42,462 nucleotides of DNA, from NCBI GenBank assembly GCA_025869365.1, contig JAOZVV010000110.1:1-42462 (forward strand), written 5' to 3'. The notes under the pieces are model-generated. The model did no database searches. It saw only the letters and a program-made list of their open reading frames with translations, and was not told the DNA's origin. Position numbers and translations under genes: made by a program. Shown piece after piece: positions 28,955 to 38,926 of this stretch; the first letter of the stretch is position 1; the number at the start of each line of letters is the position of its first letter. The stretch is from Pseudonocardia sp. (GTDB lineage: Bacteria > Actinomycetota > Actinomycetes > Mycobacteriales > Pseudonocardiaceae).

Positions 28955-29581
28955 TCAGCCGCTCCTGATCAGCGACAACGCCTCCGCACGGGACGACGGC
29001 GAGGACTTGAACATCCCGCGCACCGCGGACGTGGTGGTCCGCGAGCCCGGCTTCCGCACGCCGCGCATGGCCATGCAGAGATGCTCGGCGTCGATCACCA
29101 CGATGACGCCCCGCGGATCCAGCTTGCGGACCAGCGCGTCCGCGACCTGACCCGTGAGGCGCTCCTGGACCTGCGGGCGCTTCGAGTACAGGTCCACCAC
29201 CCGGGCGATCTTGGACAGGCCGGTGACCCGCCCCTCGACCGACGGGATGTAGCCGACGTGGGCGAACCCGTGGAACGGCACGAGATGGTGCTCGCACGTG
29301 CTGAACACCGGGATGTCCCTGACCAGGACGAGCTCACCGTGACCCTCGTCGAAGGTGCGCTCCAGCGGGGCGTCCGGCTCCACGTAGAGACCGGCGAAGA
29401 TCTCCTCGTAGGCGCGGGCGACCCGGGCCGGGGTGTCCCTGAGCCCCTCGCGGTCCGGGTCCTCGCCGACGGCGATCAGCAGTTCCCTGATCGCGGCCTC
29501 GGCGCGGGCGTGGTCGATGCCGCGCCGGGCGAGCACGGCGGCGCCGTCGACCTCGGCCGGCGTGGTCAGTTCCGTGCTCAG
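28955..29581 (-). CDS. folE: GTP cyclohydrolase I
   Basis: A 208-residue enzyme making dihydroneopterin triphosphate from GTP, the first folate step. Zn ligands are in [11 protein letters not shown] and E-H-L-C-M-A-M, and G-L-S-K-I-A-R is present. The start is probably CTG at 29581: it overlaps the ftsH stop as CTGA, has GGAGG exactly six bases upstream, and gives an N-terminus (M-S-T-E-L-T-T) of about the length seen in mycobacterial FolE. The next in-frame candidate, GTG at 29536, would shorten the protein by 15 residues without touching the catalytic core. So the CTG call is well supported here but not forced. Confidence 0.95.
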   Translation of the reverse strand: MSTELTTPAEVDGAAVLARRGIDHARAEAAIRELLIAVGEDPDREGLRDTPARVARAYEEIFAGLYVEPDAPLERTFDEGHGELVLVRDIPVFSTCEHHLVPFHGFAHVGYIPSVEGRVTGLSKIARVVDLYSKRPQVQERLTGQVADALVRKLDPRGVIVVIDAEHLCMAMRGVRKPGSRTTTSAVRGMFKSSPSSRAEALSLIRSG

Positions 29582-32094
29582 TTCCGGCCTCCGTCATCGG
29601 GTGTCCCGTTCGCGGGCGGGGTGGTGTCGTCCCGGGGCGCCTGCGGCGTGTCGGGTCCCTGCTCCTGCGCGGGGTACTGCTGGCCGGGCCGCTGGGGTGC
29701 GGGCTGCTGCTGGCCGGGCTGCTCGGGCGCGGGCTGCTGCTGGGGCGCGGGCCGGCCCTGCTGCGGCGGGTACTGCTGCCCGGCGTCCTGCGGCGTCCAG
29801 TTCGGCGGCGGCCAGGTCTGGCCCGCCGGCGTGGTGGCCGGTCTCCAGTCCGCGGGGGCGCCGTAGTTCGGCGGGACCGCGTACGGCGGCTGGTGGGCCT
29901 GGTGGCCCCCGTTGCCGGTCCGGGTCGCGTCCGCCCCGTAGCCGTTGCCGTGACCGCCGGTGCCCGCGGGCGCCGGCTGGCCGTAGCCCTGGCCCGGGAA
30001 CCCTCCCGGGTAGCCGCCGTTGGGCGGCAGCGGTCCGGGGCCGCCGTTCGGGCTGCCGCCGTGGGGGCCGGGGACGCCGTTGGGCCCCGCGGCCTGGACA
30101 CCGTTGCCGCCGCCCGGGTAGGAGCCGACCGGAGTCGGCTCACGCTCGGGCTCGGGGTGCGGCGGCCAGGGCTCACCGTTCTCCCGGGCCCGCTCGGCCG
30201 GGGTCTTGATCGGCGGCTTGTCCGACGGCGTGCGGTCCCCGAAGTCGTTGAACGCGGTGATCCGCGGCCGCTTCTCCACCTGGTCGAAGATCCGCTCCAG
30301 GTCCTTGCGGGTGAGCGTCTCCTTCTGCAGGAGCTCGAACACCAGGTCGTCCAGGACGTCCCGGTAGGTGTTGAGGATCTCCCACGCCTCGGTGTGCGCG
30401 GCCTCGATCAGCTTGCGCACCTCCTCGTCGATCTCGTGGGCGACCTCGAGCGAGTAGTCCGCCTGGTTGCCCATCGAGCGGCCGAGGAAGGGGTCGCCCT
30501 GCTCGCGGCCGTAGCGGACGGCACCGAGGCGTGCGCTCATGCCGTACTCGGTGACCATCGCGCGGGCGATCTTGGTGGCCTGGTCGATGTCGCTGGAGGC
30601 ACCCGTCGTGGGCTCGTGGAACACCAGCTCCTCGGCGCTGCGCCCGCCCATGGCGAACACCAGGCGTCCGATCATCTCCGAACGCGTCATCAGGCCCTTG
30701 TCGTCCTCGGGGACGACGAGGGCGTGCCCGCCGGTGCGCCCGCGCGGCAGGATCGTGAGCTTGTAGACCGGCTCCAGGTCCGGCATCGCCCACGCGGCCA
30801 GCGCGTGCCCGCCCTCGTGGTAGGCGGTGATCTTCTTCTCCTGCTCGGAGATGATCTTGCCCTTGCGCCGCGGCCCGCCGACCACGCGGTCCACGGACTC
30901 CTCGAGCGCGGCACCGTTGATCTGCGTGCCGTTCTCGCGGGCGGTGAGCAGCGCGGCCTCGTTGATGACGTTGGCCAGGTCCGCACCGGACATGCCGACC
31001 GTCCGCTTGGCCAGGCTCAGGAAGTCCACGTCGTTCGCGAAGGGCTTGCCCTTGGAGTGCACGGCCAGGATGGCCTGGCGGCCGGCCAGGTCCGGCGCGC
31101 CGACGGGGATCTGCCGGTCGAACCGGCCGGGGCGCAACAGCGCCGGGTCCAGGATGTCCGGGCGGTTCGTGGCGGCGATGAGGATGATGCCGCCGCGCGC
31201 GTCGAACCCGTCCATCTCGACGAGGAGCTGGTTCAGCGTCTGCTCGCGCTCGTCGTGGCCACCGCCGAGGCCCGCGCCGCGCTGGCGGCCGACCGCGTCG
31301 ATCTCGTCCACGAAGATGATGCAGGGCGAGTTCTGCTTGGCCTGCTCGAACAGGTCACGCACACGCGAGGCGCCGACGCCGACGAACATCTCCACGAAGT
31401 CCGAGCCGGAGATCGTGTAGAACGGCACGCCCGCCTCACCCGCGACCGCCCGGGCCAGCAGCGTCTTGCCGGTGCCGGGCGGGCCGTAGAGCAGCACACC
31501 CTTGGGGATCTTCGCGCCCAGGGCCTGGTAGCGGCCCGGGTTCTGCAGGAAGTCCTTGATCTCGTACAGCTCCTCGACCGCCTCGTCGGCGCCCGCGACG
31601 TCCGAGAAGGTGGTCTTCGGCATGTCCTTGTTGAGCTGCTTGGCCTTCGACTTGCCGAAGGACATCACCCGGTTCCCGCCGCCCTGGGCGTTGTTCATCA
31701 TCCAGAACAGGACGAGGAGCACGAGGCCGAGCGGGATGAGGTAGATCAGCATCGTGGTCAGGAACGAGTCCTGTCGCACGACGGTGTTGAAGCTGGGGTT
31801 GTTCGACGCGTCCTCGAGCTTCTGGAACACCACCCCGCCGGACTGCGCCGGGTACTGGGTGATCAGCTGGGTGCTGCCGTCGACCGGGTTGTTCAGCGTG
31901 AGGCGGAGCCGCTGCTCCTTGTCCTCGACCGTGGCGTCCTTGACGTTGCCGGAGTCGATCTGCGTCAGGGCGGTGGACGTCGGGACCTGCGTGTAGCCGC
32001 GGGTGTCGTCGAACAACGTGCTGAACGCGAAGTAGACCAGGATCACGACGAGGATCCAGATCACGGGGTTGCGGAGCAGGCGCTTGCGGTCCAT
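29578..32094 (-). CDS. ftsH: FtsH membrane-bound AAA+ zinc metalloprotease
   Basis: An 838-residue FtsH. Two membrane segments flank a periplasmic domain (about 10-30 and 110-130); then AAA+ with Walker A G-P-P-G-T-G-K-T (about 203-210), the SRH region, and the H-E-G-G-H zinc motif (about 425-429). The last roughly 200 residues form a tail rich in Pro, Gly and Gln (for example [10 protein letters not shown]), longer than in mycobacteria. It degrades membrane and regulatory proteins. It leads the folate operon through the folE overlap. A candidate -10 (TATCCT, 32217-32212) lies about 118 bp upstream. Confidence 0.97.
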   Translation of the reverse strand: MDRKRLLRNPVIWILVVILVYFAFSTLFDDTRGYTQVPTSTALTQIDSGNVKDATVEDKEQRLRLTLNNPVDGSTQLITQYPAQSGGVVFQKLEDASNNPSFNTVVRQDSFLTTMLIYLIPLGLVLLVLFWMMNNAQGGGNRVMSFGKSKAKQLNKDMPKTTFSDVAGADEAVEELYEIKDFLQNPGRYQALGAKIPKGVLLYGPPGTGKTLLARAVAGEAGVPFYTISGSDFVEMFVGVGASRVRDLFEQAKQNSPCIIFVDEIDAVGRQRGAGLGGGHDEREQTLNQLLVEMDGFDARGGIILIAATNRPDILDPALLRPGRFDRQIPVGAPDLAGRQAILAVHSKGKPFANDVDFLSLAKRTVGMSGADLANVINEAALLTARENGTQINGAALEESVDRVVGGPRRKGKIISEQEKKITAYHEGGHALAAWAMPDLEPVYKLTILPRGRTGGHALVVPEDDKGLMTRSEMIGRLVFAMGGRSAEELVFHEPTTGASSDIDQATKIARAMVTEYGMSARLGAVRYGREQGDPFLGRSMGNQADYSLEVAHEIDEEVRKLIEAAHTEAWEILNTYRDVLDDLVFELLQKETLTRKDLERIFDQVEKRPRITAFNDFGDRTPSDKPPIKTPAERARENGEPWPPHPEPEREPTPVGSYPGGGNGVQAAGPNGVPGPHGGSPNGGPGPLPPNGGYPGGFPGQGYGQPAPAGTGGHGNGYGADATRTGNGGHQAHQPPYAVPPNYGAPADWRPATTPAGQTWPPPNWTPQDAGQQYPPQQGRPAPQQQPAPEQPGQQQPAPQRPGQQYPAQEQGPDTPQAPRDDTTPPANGTPDDGGRN

Positions 32095-32272
32095 GCAGCT
32101 TCGGCCCTTGCGGCCTTCACCTTCCCGAGTGTGGTTCTCCGGGTCCGTACCCCCGCTGATCACGAAAGGCCAATGAGCGCCCGGCGGCGGGCGGACCGGC
32201 CCTGATCCGCAAGGATAGCTGTCGCGGGACGAACCCGCGCCAACGCGTACGGATGCCGGGAGCCGGCTGGTC

Positions 32273-32480
32273 TATCGTGTCCGGACAACGAGCCGCGGGG
32301 AGGCCGTGTTCCCGCCCGTTCACCTGCTCGCCGAGGCCTACGTCACGGACGGGTCTCACTCCGGTGACGGGAAGAACCGGGACGGTCACCGAACGTCCAC
32401 CTGGGTGGTGGGGTATCCCCGAGGACAGGCGCTCGTTGGACGGGACGACGAGGTCGGTGTGCGGGTACCGCGACCTCGTC
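32273..32480 (+). promoter_or_regulatory. Candidate promoter and structured leader of the S1 protease gene
   Basis: A TANNNT box, TATCGT, at 32273-32278 would start a leader of about 230 nt. The leader holds nested helices GGACG/CGTCC (32347, 32394) around CGGTGAC/GTCACCG (32362, 32385), then GGGGTATCCCC (32410-32420), then a perfect 10-bp stem GACGAGGTCG/CGACCTCGTC (32447, 32471) ending 36 nt before the start codon. I could not match it to a known riboswitch class. The rest of the 32095-32516 gap carries the ftsH promoter on the other strand. Confidence 0.45.
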
Positions 32481-32516
32481 CGTGATGTCTGGTTGTTCTC
32501 TCGGGGAGCGTGCGTG

Positions 32517-33467
32517 ATGGTCGGGTCGGGTCGGGGAACGCACGTCAGAGGCCTCACCGCGACGGCGGTGGCCGTCGGTGTGGTCGCGGCGGTCGCGTTC
32601 GTCCTCCCCTCGACGGCCACGGCCCAGCCCGCCATGGCGGCCCCGCTCGCCGCACCCACCGCCCCCGCCTGGGCCCCGGCCGGCTCCGCCGAGCTGCACC
32701 CGGGCGTCCAGACCATCACGACCGGTGGCGGCGCCTGCACCAGCAACTTCGTCTTCACCAGCGGCGACCGCACGTTCCTCGGCCAGGCCGCGCACTGCGC
32801 CGGCACCGGACAGGCCACGGAGACCGACGGCTGCAACTCCTCGACGATGCCCGTCGGCACGGCCGTGACGGTCAAGGGGGACCGCGGCTACACGACCGGC
32901 GGCACGCTCGTCTACAGCTCCTGGGTGACGATGCAGCAGCGTGGCGAGACGGACCCGAACACGTGCGCGTACAACGACCTCGGGCTGATCGAGCTGAGCC
33001 GGGACGCGGTCGCGCACCTCAACCCGTCGCTCCCGTTCTTCGGCGGCCCCACCGGGATCTCCTCCGCGGGCCTGCCCACCGGCGCGCTGACCTACTCCTA
33101 CGGGAACTCGCCGCTCCGCCAGGGCGTCACGGCGCTGAGCCCCAAGGCCGGGGTCAGCGCGGGCGACGTCGGCGACGGCTGGGGTCACGAGGTCTACACG
33201 GTCTCCCCCGGCGTCCCCGGGGACTCCGGGAGCGCCTTCCTCGACGCGGACGGCAAGGCCGTCGGGCTGCTGTCCACGCTGAACCTGGCCCCGCTGCCGG
33301 TGAGCAACGGGGTGTCGGACATCTCCCGCGAGCTCGCCTACGCGAACGCGCACGGGGGGCTCGGGACGCTGCAGCTGGTGCGGGGGACGGAGCCCTTCAC
33401 CACGACCCCGCCCGGGGTTCCGCTGGAGGACGTCGCCCCGCCGGCGGGCCCGCCGATCGGCGGCTGA
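32517..33467 (+). CDS. Secreted trypsin-like serine protease (S1 family)
   Basis: A 316-residue exported protein: a signal peptide (hydrophobic 13-36, cleavage near A-T-A-Q-P-A) and a chymotrypsin-fold domain. The catalytic triad is visible: His93 in Q-A-A-H-C-A-G, Asp154 in Y-N-D-L-G-L-I-E-L and Ser237 in P-G-D-S-G-S-A-F. Four cysteines could make two disulfides. A Pro-rich C-terminus follows. The ATG at 32517 (or GTG one codon before) has GGGGAG at good spacing. It is inserted between ftsH and hpt, where mycobacteria carry other genes, and preceded by a long structured leader. Substrate unknown. Confidence 0.9.
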   Translation: MVGSGRGTHVRGLTATAVAVGVVAAVAFVLPSTATAQPAMAAPLAAPTAPAWAPAGSAELHPGVQTITTGGGACTSNFVFTSGDRTFLGQAAHCAGTGQATETDGCNSSTMPVGTAVTVKGDRGYTTGGTLVYSSWVTMQQRGETDPNTCAYNDLGLIELSRDAVAHLNPSLPFFGGPTGISSAGLPTGALTYSYGNSPLRQGVTALSPKAGVSAGDVGDGWGHEVYTVSPGVPGDSGSAFLDADGKAVGLLSTLNLAPLPVSNGVSDISRELAYANAHGGLGTLQLVRGTEPFTTTPPGVPLEDVAPPAGPPIGG

Positions 33468-33494
33468 CGGCCCCACCGCCCGGGCCGGCGCGCC

Positions 33495-34058
33495 TCAGGC
33501 GTAGACGGCGGGCTCCAGCGTGCCGATGAAGGGCAGGTCCCGGTAGCGCTCGCCGTAGTCCAGCCCGTAGCCGACGACGAACTCGTTCGGGATGTCGAAG
33601 CCCACGTACCTCACCGGGACGTCGACCTTCACCGCGTCCGGCTTGCGCAGCAGCGTGACGACCTCGAGCGACGCAGGCCCCCGCGACTCCAGGTTCTTGA
33701 GCAGCCAGGACAGGGTCAGTCCCGAGTCGATGATGTCCTCGACGATCAGGACGTGCCGGTTCGCGATGTCCCGGTCCAGGTCCTTGAGGATCCGCACCAC
33801 GCCCGACGACGACGTCGCCGAGCCGTACGAGCTGACCGCCATGAACTCCAGCTGCACCGGCAGCGGCAGGGCCCTGGCGAAGTCCGTCATGAACATGACC
33901 GCACCCTTGAGGACGCCGACCAGCAGGAGGTCGTCCGGCCCCGCGACGCCCGCGCACGAGTCCGCGTAGTCCTTGCCGATCGTCTCGGCGAGCTCGGCGG
34001 TCTTGTCGCGAATCTGCTGTTCGGTGACCAGGACGGACGCGATGTCGCCGTCGTACAC
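33495..34058 (-). CDS. hpt: Hypoxanthine phosphoribosyltransferase
   Basis: A 187-residue purine-salvage enzyme converting hypoxanthine or guanine with PRPP to IMP or GMP. The PRPP motif [11 protein letters not shown] and the flexible loop S-S-Y-G-S are present. The GTG at 34058 has AGGAGG seven bases upstream and gives the usual M-Y-D-G-D-I. It follows tilS by 23 bp, the common tilS-hpt pair. Confidence 0.96.
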   Translation of the reverse strand: MYDGDIASVLVTEQQIRDKTAELAETIGKDYADSCAGVAGPDDLLLVGVLKGAVMFMTDFARALPLPVQLEFMAVSSYGSATSSSGVVRILKDLDRDIANRHVLIVEDIIDSGLTLSWLLKNLESRGPASLEVVTLLRKPDAVKVDVPVRYVGFDIPNEFVVGYGLDYGERYRDLPFIGTLEPAVYA

Positions 34059-34081
34059 GCCGATGCCTCCTGCGACTGGGA

Positions 34082-35038
34082 CTAGCTGTGGGCTCCACGG
34101 GTGTGCAGCGAGAGCCTGCCACGCCGACGGACCAGGTCCAACCCACCGGGCAGCCGCGGTCCGCCCTGCCCTCGCCACGCGCCGACGAGATCGTCCGCCG
34201 CCCGCAGGTGCGCGTCCGTGAGCGGACCCGCACCCCGATCCCGTAACCAGGAGCGGAGCACGCGGCGGCGGACGGCGGCCGGGGCGGCGGCCAGCTCGGC
34301 GACATCCAGGCCGTCCGCGCGCTCTGCGGCGCATCTCACGCGGTCCGCCCACTCCGTGAGCGCGCGCTCGTCGTCCCTGAGCTGGGCGGCGGTGCGGGCG
34401 AGGGCCTCCGCGACGCCGCCGGCGAGCACGTCCTCCAGGAGGGGGAGGGCCTCGCGGCGCAGCCGGACGCGGGTGAAGCGCGGATCGGTGTTGTGCGGGT
34501 CCTCCCAGGGGGTGAGGCCGTGCGCGGCGCAGGTCGCACGGGTGTCCGCGCGGCGAACGGCGAGCAGCGGCCGCAGCCAGGGTGGGTCCCATTCGCGCAT
34601 ACCGGCGATCGAGCGGGGCCCGGATCCGCGGCCGAGCCCGAGCAGGACGGTCTCCGCCTGGTCGTCGAGGGTGTGGCCGAGCAGCACGGGTGAGGCGGCC
34701 GATGGCCGCGCGGCGGAGAGCGCGGCGTACCGGGCCCGGCGTGCGGCCGCCTCGGTCCCGCCCGCCCCCTCGACGACGACGGCGTGCACCTCCGCCTCGA
34801 TCCCCCGCGCCCGCAGGTCCTCGGCCAGCGCCGCGGACCGCTCGGCGGACCCCCGCTGGAGCCCGTGGTCGACCACGGCGGCCCGGGCGTCCGGGCGCTC
34901 GGCGTGCGCGGCGAGGAGGAGGGCGAGGGAGTCCGCGCCCCCGGAGCAGCCCACGAGCGGCGGACCGGTGAGCGGCGTCCGGCCGAGGGCGGCCCGCACC
35001 GCCCGCCGCACCGCCCCCGCGTCCCCGCCCACGCGCAC
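34082..35038 (-). CDS. tilS: tRNA(Ile)-lysidine synthetase
   Basis: A 318-residue ATPase that modifies the wobble cytidine of tRNA-Ile(CAU) to lysidine. The PP-loop S-G-G-A-D-S is at residues 32-37, followed by [11 protein letters not shown] and the short actinobacterial C-terminal part. The GTG at 35038 is chosen from several closely spaced GTGs. It is followed by hpt in the same direction. Confidence 0.93.
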   Translation of the reverse strand: MRVGGDAGAVRRAVRAALGRTPLTGPPLVGCSGGADSLALLLAAHAERPDARAAVVDHGLQRGSAERSAALAEDLRARGIEAEVHAVVVEGAGGTEAAARRARYAALSAARPSAASPVLLGHTLDDQAETVLLGLGRGSGPRSIAGMREWDPPWLRPLLAVRRADTRATCAAHGLTPWEDPHNTDPRFTRVRLRREALPLLEDVLAGGVAEALARTAAQLRDDERALTEWADRVRCAAERADGLDVAELAAAPAAVRRRVLRSWLRDRGAGPLTDAHLRAADDLVGAWRGQGGPRLPGGLDLVRRRGRLSLHTRGAHS

Positions 35039-35050
35039 ACCCTGACACGC

Positions 35051-35100
35051 CCACGACGCGCTTTTTGAGGCCCTGGAAGCGCGTCATGGCTCCATGAGGC
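35051..35100 (-). repeat. Copy of the 41-bp intergenic repeat, opposite orientation
   Basis: On the minus strand the word ATGGAGCCATGACGCG is identical to 16 bp of the first copy at 6.8 kb, followed by a related spacer (C-T-T-C-C-A-G-G-G-C-C-T-C-A-A-A-A) and a diverged second half-site (GCGTCGTGG). It fills the gap between the zincin gene and tilS. Confidence 0.85.
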
Positions 35101-35121
35101 GGTCCTGACGACGGGTTCCGG

Positions 35122-36198
35122 TCAGTGGAGGCGGGCCAGCCAGGTCTCCGGGGCGTTGAGCTCCGCGCGGGTGGGGAGGGTGTCCGGGCTGGTCCAGATC
35201 GTGTTGAAGCCCTCCATCCCCACCGCCCCGACGACGTGGTCCGTGAACGCCGAACCGACCGCGTACTGCTTCATCTTCGCCTCGACGCCGAGCAGTGCGC
35301 GAAGGAGGCGGTCCACGATCCCGCCCCCGCGGCGGCGCACGGTGAAGCGCTCCCGGATCGTCGCGACGCTCGGGACGACGCCCGGCCCCGCGGCGTCCAT
35401 GACGTGGTCCGCGTGGCCCTCCAGCAGCGTCGTGAGGGCCAGCAGGCGGTCCAGGACGGCCCGCTGCTCCGGGCCCTGCAGCAGCTCCACGAGCGCGAGC
35501 GTGTCCCCCTTGGACTCCCTGAAGGCCTTGATCGCCTCGGGCAGCCGCTCCATCATCCCGGCCTGCTTCGTCGGGTCCCCGATCGAGAGGAACTCGCCGA
35601 TCTGGCCCGCGAAGTAGTCCCGCAGCCACGGGACGGCGGTGAACTGCAGGCGGTGCGTGGCCTCGTGCAGGCAGACCCAGAGCCCGAAGTCCTCCGCCGG
35701 CACGTCCAGGGCCTGCTGGGCGGCGTGGATGTTGGGCGCCACGAGCAGCAGCCGGCCCTGGTGGTCCGGCCCGCCGAAGGGGTCGTACTGGCCCAGCACC
35801 CGGCTGCCGACGAACGCCAGGACACCGCCGATCTGCAGCCCGGACGTCGTCGCGGTGACGGCCCTGGCGGCGCGCGGGCTCTTCGGGAGGCGGGCACCCG
35901 CCGTCAGCCGGGCCATGCCGTCGACGGCGGCCGCGGCCCAGGCGGGGCGGTCCACGACGTCCGCGGGCAGCAGCGGCAGACCCACCCCGAGGCCGGTGAC
36001 GTCCCGGACGTGGCCCTCGGCCACCGCCGCGTCCGTGCGGAGCCGGTCGACCAGCTCACGAGCGGTCTCCCGGTCCACCGCGGGACCGGGTTGGACGAGC
36101 CGGCCCGCGGTGCGGCGGGCCAGGCCCCAGTTGATCGGGAGCCCCTGGGTGAGCTCCCGGTCCTCGGCTCGGGCGGCCGGCGCAGCTGTCGACGTCAT
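35122..36198 (-). CDS. Zincin-like metallopeptidase (DUF2342 family)
   Basis: A 358-residue protein with H178-E179-A-T-H182, the zincin HEXXH motif, and a later E-G-H-A-D-H that may supply the third ligand. The family is labelled zinc-dependent metalloprotease or F420-biosynthesis-associated in actinobacteria; real activity is unproven. It corresponds to Rv3626c, between dacB and tilS. The ATG at 36198 has a TAGCCT -10 box seven bases upstream, so it is probably transcribed leaderless although dacB ends only 39 bp before. Confidence 0.88.
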   Translation of the reverse strand: MTSTAAPAARAEDRELTQGLPINWGLARRTAGRLVQPGPAVDRETARELVDRLRTDAAVAEGHVRDVTGLGVGLPLLPADVVDRPAWAAAAVDGMARLTAGARLPKSPRAARAVTATTSGLQIGGVLAFVGSRVLGQYDPFGGPDHQGRLLLVAPNIHAAQQALDVPAEDFGLWVCLHEATHRLQFTAVPWLRDYFAGQIGEFLSIGDPTKQAGMMERLPEAIKAFRESKGDTLALVELLQGPEQRAVLDRLLALTTLLEGHADHVMDAAGPGVVPSVATIRERFTVRRRGGGIVDRLLRALLGVEAKMKQYAVGSAFTDHVVGAVGMEGFNTIWTSPDTLPTRAELNAPETWLARLH

Positions 36199-36205
36199 CG
36201 CACCG

Positions 36206-36211
36206 AGGCTA
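36206..36211 (-). promoter_or_regulatory. -10 box of the zincin gene (leaderless)
   Basis: TAGCCT on the minus strand, seven bases before the ATG at 36198. Confidence 0.5.
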
Positions 36212-36237
36212 CGCCGGACCGTGCCGGCCACAGCCGC

Positions 36238-37677
36238 TCAGCGACAGCCACATCGGCTCAGGGTCGCCGCGATCGTGTCCAGCTTCGGCCGGACGGTGGC
36301 GGGTGAGACCCCGTTGGACATCATCGCGAACACGAGCAACCGCCCGTCCACGTCCGTGACGACGCCCGCGAGGCTGCTCACCCCGGTCAGCGTCCCGGTC
36401 TTGGCACGGACCACGCCCCGACCCTCGGCGGAGACGCCCGTGCCGAACCGGTCCTCCAGCGTCCCGTCCCCGCCCGCGACCGGCAGGCCGCTGATGATCG
36501 GGCGCAGGAACTCCGTGTCGTCCGGTCCCAGCGACGGGGCCGCCGCCGCGGCCAGCAGGGCCCCGAGCAGCCGTGGGGGCACCCGGTCCGCCGTGGAGAG
36601 GCCGCTGCCGTCGACCATCGTGGCGCCGGTGACGTCGAAGCCGGCCTGGGAGAGCGCCGCGAGGGTCTCCTTCGCCGAGCCGACGAACGACGGGTCCCCC
36701 TGCCGGGTGATCGCCACCCGCCGGGCCAGTGCCTCGGCGAGGACGTTGTCCGAGGTGGTCATCAGGTGTTCCACCAGCTGGGAGACGGGGGCGGACAGCG
36801 CCGTGCCGAGGTCCTGCGCGTCAGGCGGCGCGGTACCGACGGACACCGCCTTGGCACTGAGCCCCAGCTTCTTCGCGAACGCGACGCCGGCCTGTTCCGC
36901 GGGGTCGTCGACCCGCGGTCCGTCCTGCGCGGTGGGGTCGACCCGGCCGCCGTCGAGCATCAGCGGGACCATCGGCGCGACGAACCCGCCGGGCACGTCC
37001 GTGGGGTCCCAACCCTCGGCGAGCGTCGGGCCGGTCCACGCGCTCGTGTCGATCACGACCTTGCGGATGTTCTGGTTCGGCAGCGCCTTCTTCACGTCCG
37101 CCACCAGGTCGTCCAGCCGGGCCGGATCCGGGTACACCGAGTTCTGCCCGGCGGGCAGCGCGGTGAGCGTGGGATCCCCGCCCCCGACAAGGACGACGGT
37201 GTCCGGGGTCGCGCCGGTGACGACCCGGGTGGCGAAGCGTTCGGTCGAGTCCAGGGTCAGCAGCGCCGCCCCGGCCGTCAGGAGCTTGCCCGTACTCCCC
37301 GGGACGAGGGGCTCGTCCGGTGATAGTTGCCACAGCGGTCCCGACCCGCGCGGCGCGGCCGGATCGACCACGACCCCACCGAAGTCCCCCAGGCCGGAGC
37401 CCCCGGTGACCGGGCCCAGCACCGAGGTGAGCCCGGTGCCGCTCGGCGTGGGCGCCGTGCCGGCGAGCGGGACGAGCTGCGGGACGGGTGCCGGGATGTT
37501 CGCGGCGGCACTCGCCGTACGACTGATCCCCAGGTCGGAGAGCAGTGTGGGCGCCGAGAGCGCCACTGCGCCGCCGCCCGCGGCGGCCACTGCCAGAACC
37601 ACGAGGACGAGCGTCAGGCGCCGCACCCGGCGCCCGGGAAGCCGTAGAGTGTCACCGATCCGGCGGCCGAGACCCAC
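36238..37677 (-). CDS. dacB: D-alanyl-D-alanine carboxypeptidase/endopeptidase (PBP4, DacB)
   Basis: A 479-residue penicillin-binding protein of the S13 class acting on peptidoglycan peptides. An N-terminal membrane segment or signal (about 20-42) is followed by the S128-T-G-K131 motif, S-D-N and K-T-G-T. The insertion between S-x-x-K and S-x-N is typical of PBP4. The GTG at 37677 has GAGAGGAG upstream; a TAGTGT -10 box lies about 80 bp before it (37760-37755). It is divergent from ppa, as in M. tuberculosis (Rv3627c/Rv3628). Confidence 0.95.
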   Translation of the reverse strand: MGLGRRIGDTLRLPGRRVRRLTLVLVVLAVAAAGGGAVALSAPTLLSDLGISRTASAAANIPAPVPQLVPLAGTAPTPSGTGLTSVLGPVTGGSGLGDFGGVVVDPAAPRGSGPLWQLSPDEPLVPGSTGKLLTAGAALLTLDSTERFATRVVTGATPDTVVLVGGGDPTLTALPAGQNSVYPDPARLDDLVADVKKALPNQNIRKVVIDTSAWTGPTLAEGWDPTDVPGGFVAPMVPLMLDGGRVDPTAQDGPRVDDPAEQAGVAFAKKLGLSAKAVSVGTAPPDAQDLGTALSAPVSQLVEHLMTTSDNVLAEALARRVAITRQGDPSFVGSAKETLAALSQAGFDVTGATMVDGSGLSTADRVPPRLLGALLAAAAAPSLGPDDTEFLRPIISGLPVAGGDGTLEDRFGTGVSAEGRGVVRAKTGTLTGVSSLAGVVTDVDGRLLVFAMMSNGVSPATVRPKLDTIAATLSRCGCR

Positions 37678-37863
37678 GTGCGTCCGCTCCTCTCACGCCC
37701 GCGCGGAGTGAGCGGGCGGGTCGGCCGGTCACGACCGGCCCGATGCGGTCCCCCACACTAGAGGTAGGCGCCTGGGCCGATCCGCCGACCGGCCCAGGCA
37801 CGGGAGAACACGGTCCGTACACGCGCGTGCGCAGCACGCACCGAGAGCACAGGAGCACCAGCA

Positions 37864-38394
37864 GTGGACTTCGACGTTTTGATCGAGATCCCCAAGGGCG
37901 GCCGCAACAAGTACGAGGTGGACCACAAGAGCGGCCGCATCCGGCTGGACCGGACGCTGTTCACCGCCACCCAGTACCCGGCGGACTACGGCTTCATCGA
38001 GGACACCCTCGGCGAGGACGGCGACCCCCTCGACGCCCTGGTCCTCATCCAGGAGCCGACGTTCCCGGGCTGCCTCGTGCGCTCGCGCGCGATCGGCATG
38101 TTCCGCATGAAGGACGAGAAGGGCGGGGACGACAAGGTCCTCTGCGTGCCGGCGGACGACCCCCGCCAGGAGCACCTGCGAGACATCCACCACCTGCCCG
38201 AGTTCGACCGGGCCGAGATCCAGCACTTCTTCGAGATCTACAAGACCCTCGAGCCCGGCAAGAGCGTCGAGGGGGCGATGTGGGTCGGCCGCGCGGACGC
38301 CGAGCGTGAGATCCACAACTCCTACAAGCGCCAGCAGGACGCCGAGGCCGCGGAGGCCGCCGCCCTCGAGGCCAGCGAGACGCCCGAGCACTAG
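37864..38394 (+). CDS. ppa: Inorganic pyrophosphatase
   Basis: A 176-residue family I pyrophosphatase, which drives biosynthesis by hydrolysing PPi. Start [12 protein letters not shown], and the metal-binding signature [10 protein letters not shown] is present. The C-terminal tail is rich in Ala and Glu. The GTG at 37864 has AGGAG about eight bases upstream. Confidence 0.97.
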   Translation: MDFDVLIEIPKGGRNKYEVDHKSGRIRLDRTLFTATQYPADYGFIEDTLGEDGDPLDALVLIQEPTFPGCLVRSRAIGMFRMKDEKGGDDKVLCVPADDPRQEHLRDIHHLPEFDRAEIQHFFEIYKTLEPGKSVEGAMWVGRADAEREIHNSYKRQQDAEAAEAAALEASETPEH

Positions 38395-38403
38395 CGGGCG
38401 CCG

Positions 38404-38439
38404 CCCGGGGGCGACCTGCACGGCGGGTCGCCCCGGGGG
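38404..38439. terminator. Terminator between ppa and marR
   Basis: CCGGGGGCGACC pairs with GGTCGCCCCGG around a 9-nt loop, with a one-base bulge. It lies between the convergent stops at 38394 and 38443. Confidence 0.7.
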
Positions 38440-38442
38440 AGC

Positions 38443-38901
38443 TCACCAGCCCCTGGTCCAGCGGTCCTCGAGGTCCGAGGTCAGCCGGGACATGAGCCGG
38501 GTGAGCGCCTCGCGGTCGGCCGGCTCCCAGGCCGACAGCATGTCCGCGAGCCGCTCGTTGCGGACCCTGCGGTTCTCCTCGAACACCCGGCGGCCCTCGT
38601 CGGTGGCGGAGAGCACGGTCGCGCGCCCGTCCGCCGGGTCCGCGGTGCGCGCCACGTAGCCGAGCCGCACGAGCTGGGTCACCTGCCGGCTCACGGTCGA
38701 CGGATCGGAGTGCACGGCCTCGGCGAGCGCCCCCGCCCGCTGCGGTCCGTCCTTCACCAGGTGGACCAGCAGCAGGTACGCGGCCCGCTCGACCGCGTTC
38801 GGGTTCTCCGCCTGGTACTGGGCCTGGACCCGGTCCATCAGGCGGACCAGCCGCATCATCTCGGTACCCAGCTCGGCCGCGACGTCGAGCGGCTCGTTCA
38901 C
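38443..38901 (-). CDS. MarR-family transcriptional regulator
   Basis: A 152-residue winged-helix regulator. The DNA-binding helix region H-S-D-P-S-T-V-S-R-Q-V-T-Q-L (about 70-85) and the wing D-P-A-D-G-R-A-T-V-L-S are typical of MarR. The GTG at 38901 is the most reasonable start; the SD sequence is weak. It is the last gene of the maoC-thiolase-marR run (25-bp gap to the thiolase), so it may control that operon. Confidence 0.9.
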   Translation of the reverse strand: MNEPLDVAAELGTEMMRLVRLMDRVQAQYQAENPNAVERAAYLLLVHLVKDGPQRAGALAEAVHSDPSTVSRQVTQLVRLGYVARTADPADGRATVLSATDEGRRVFEENRRVRNERLADMLSAWEPADREALTRLMSRLTSDLEDRWTRGW

Positions 38902-38926
38902 CTGCCCGGTCCCGATCCCTGCGGTC

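Noticed and set aside
29893..32205. 770-codon plus-strand frame over ftsH
   Set aside because: Antisense shadow of FtsH.
32340..32480. ydaO (c-di-AMP) riboswitch before the S1 protease
   Set aside because: Helices are present, but the conserved GGGGTGAA-type and other class-defining blocks are not.
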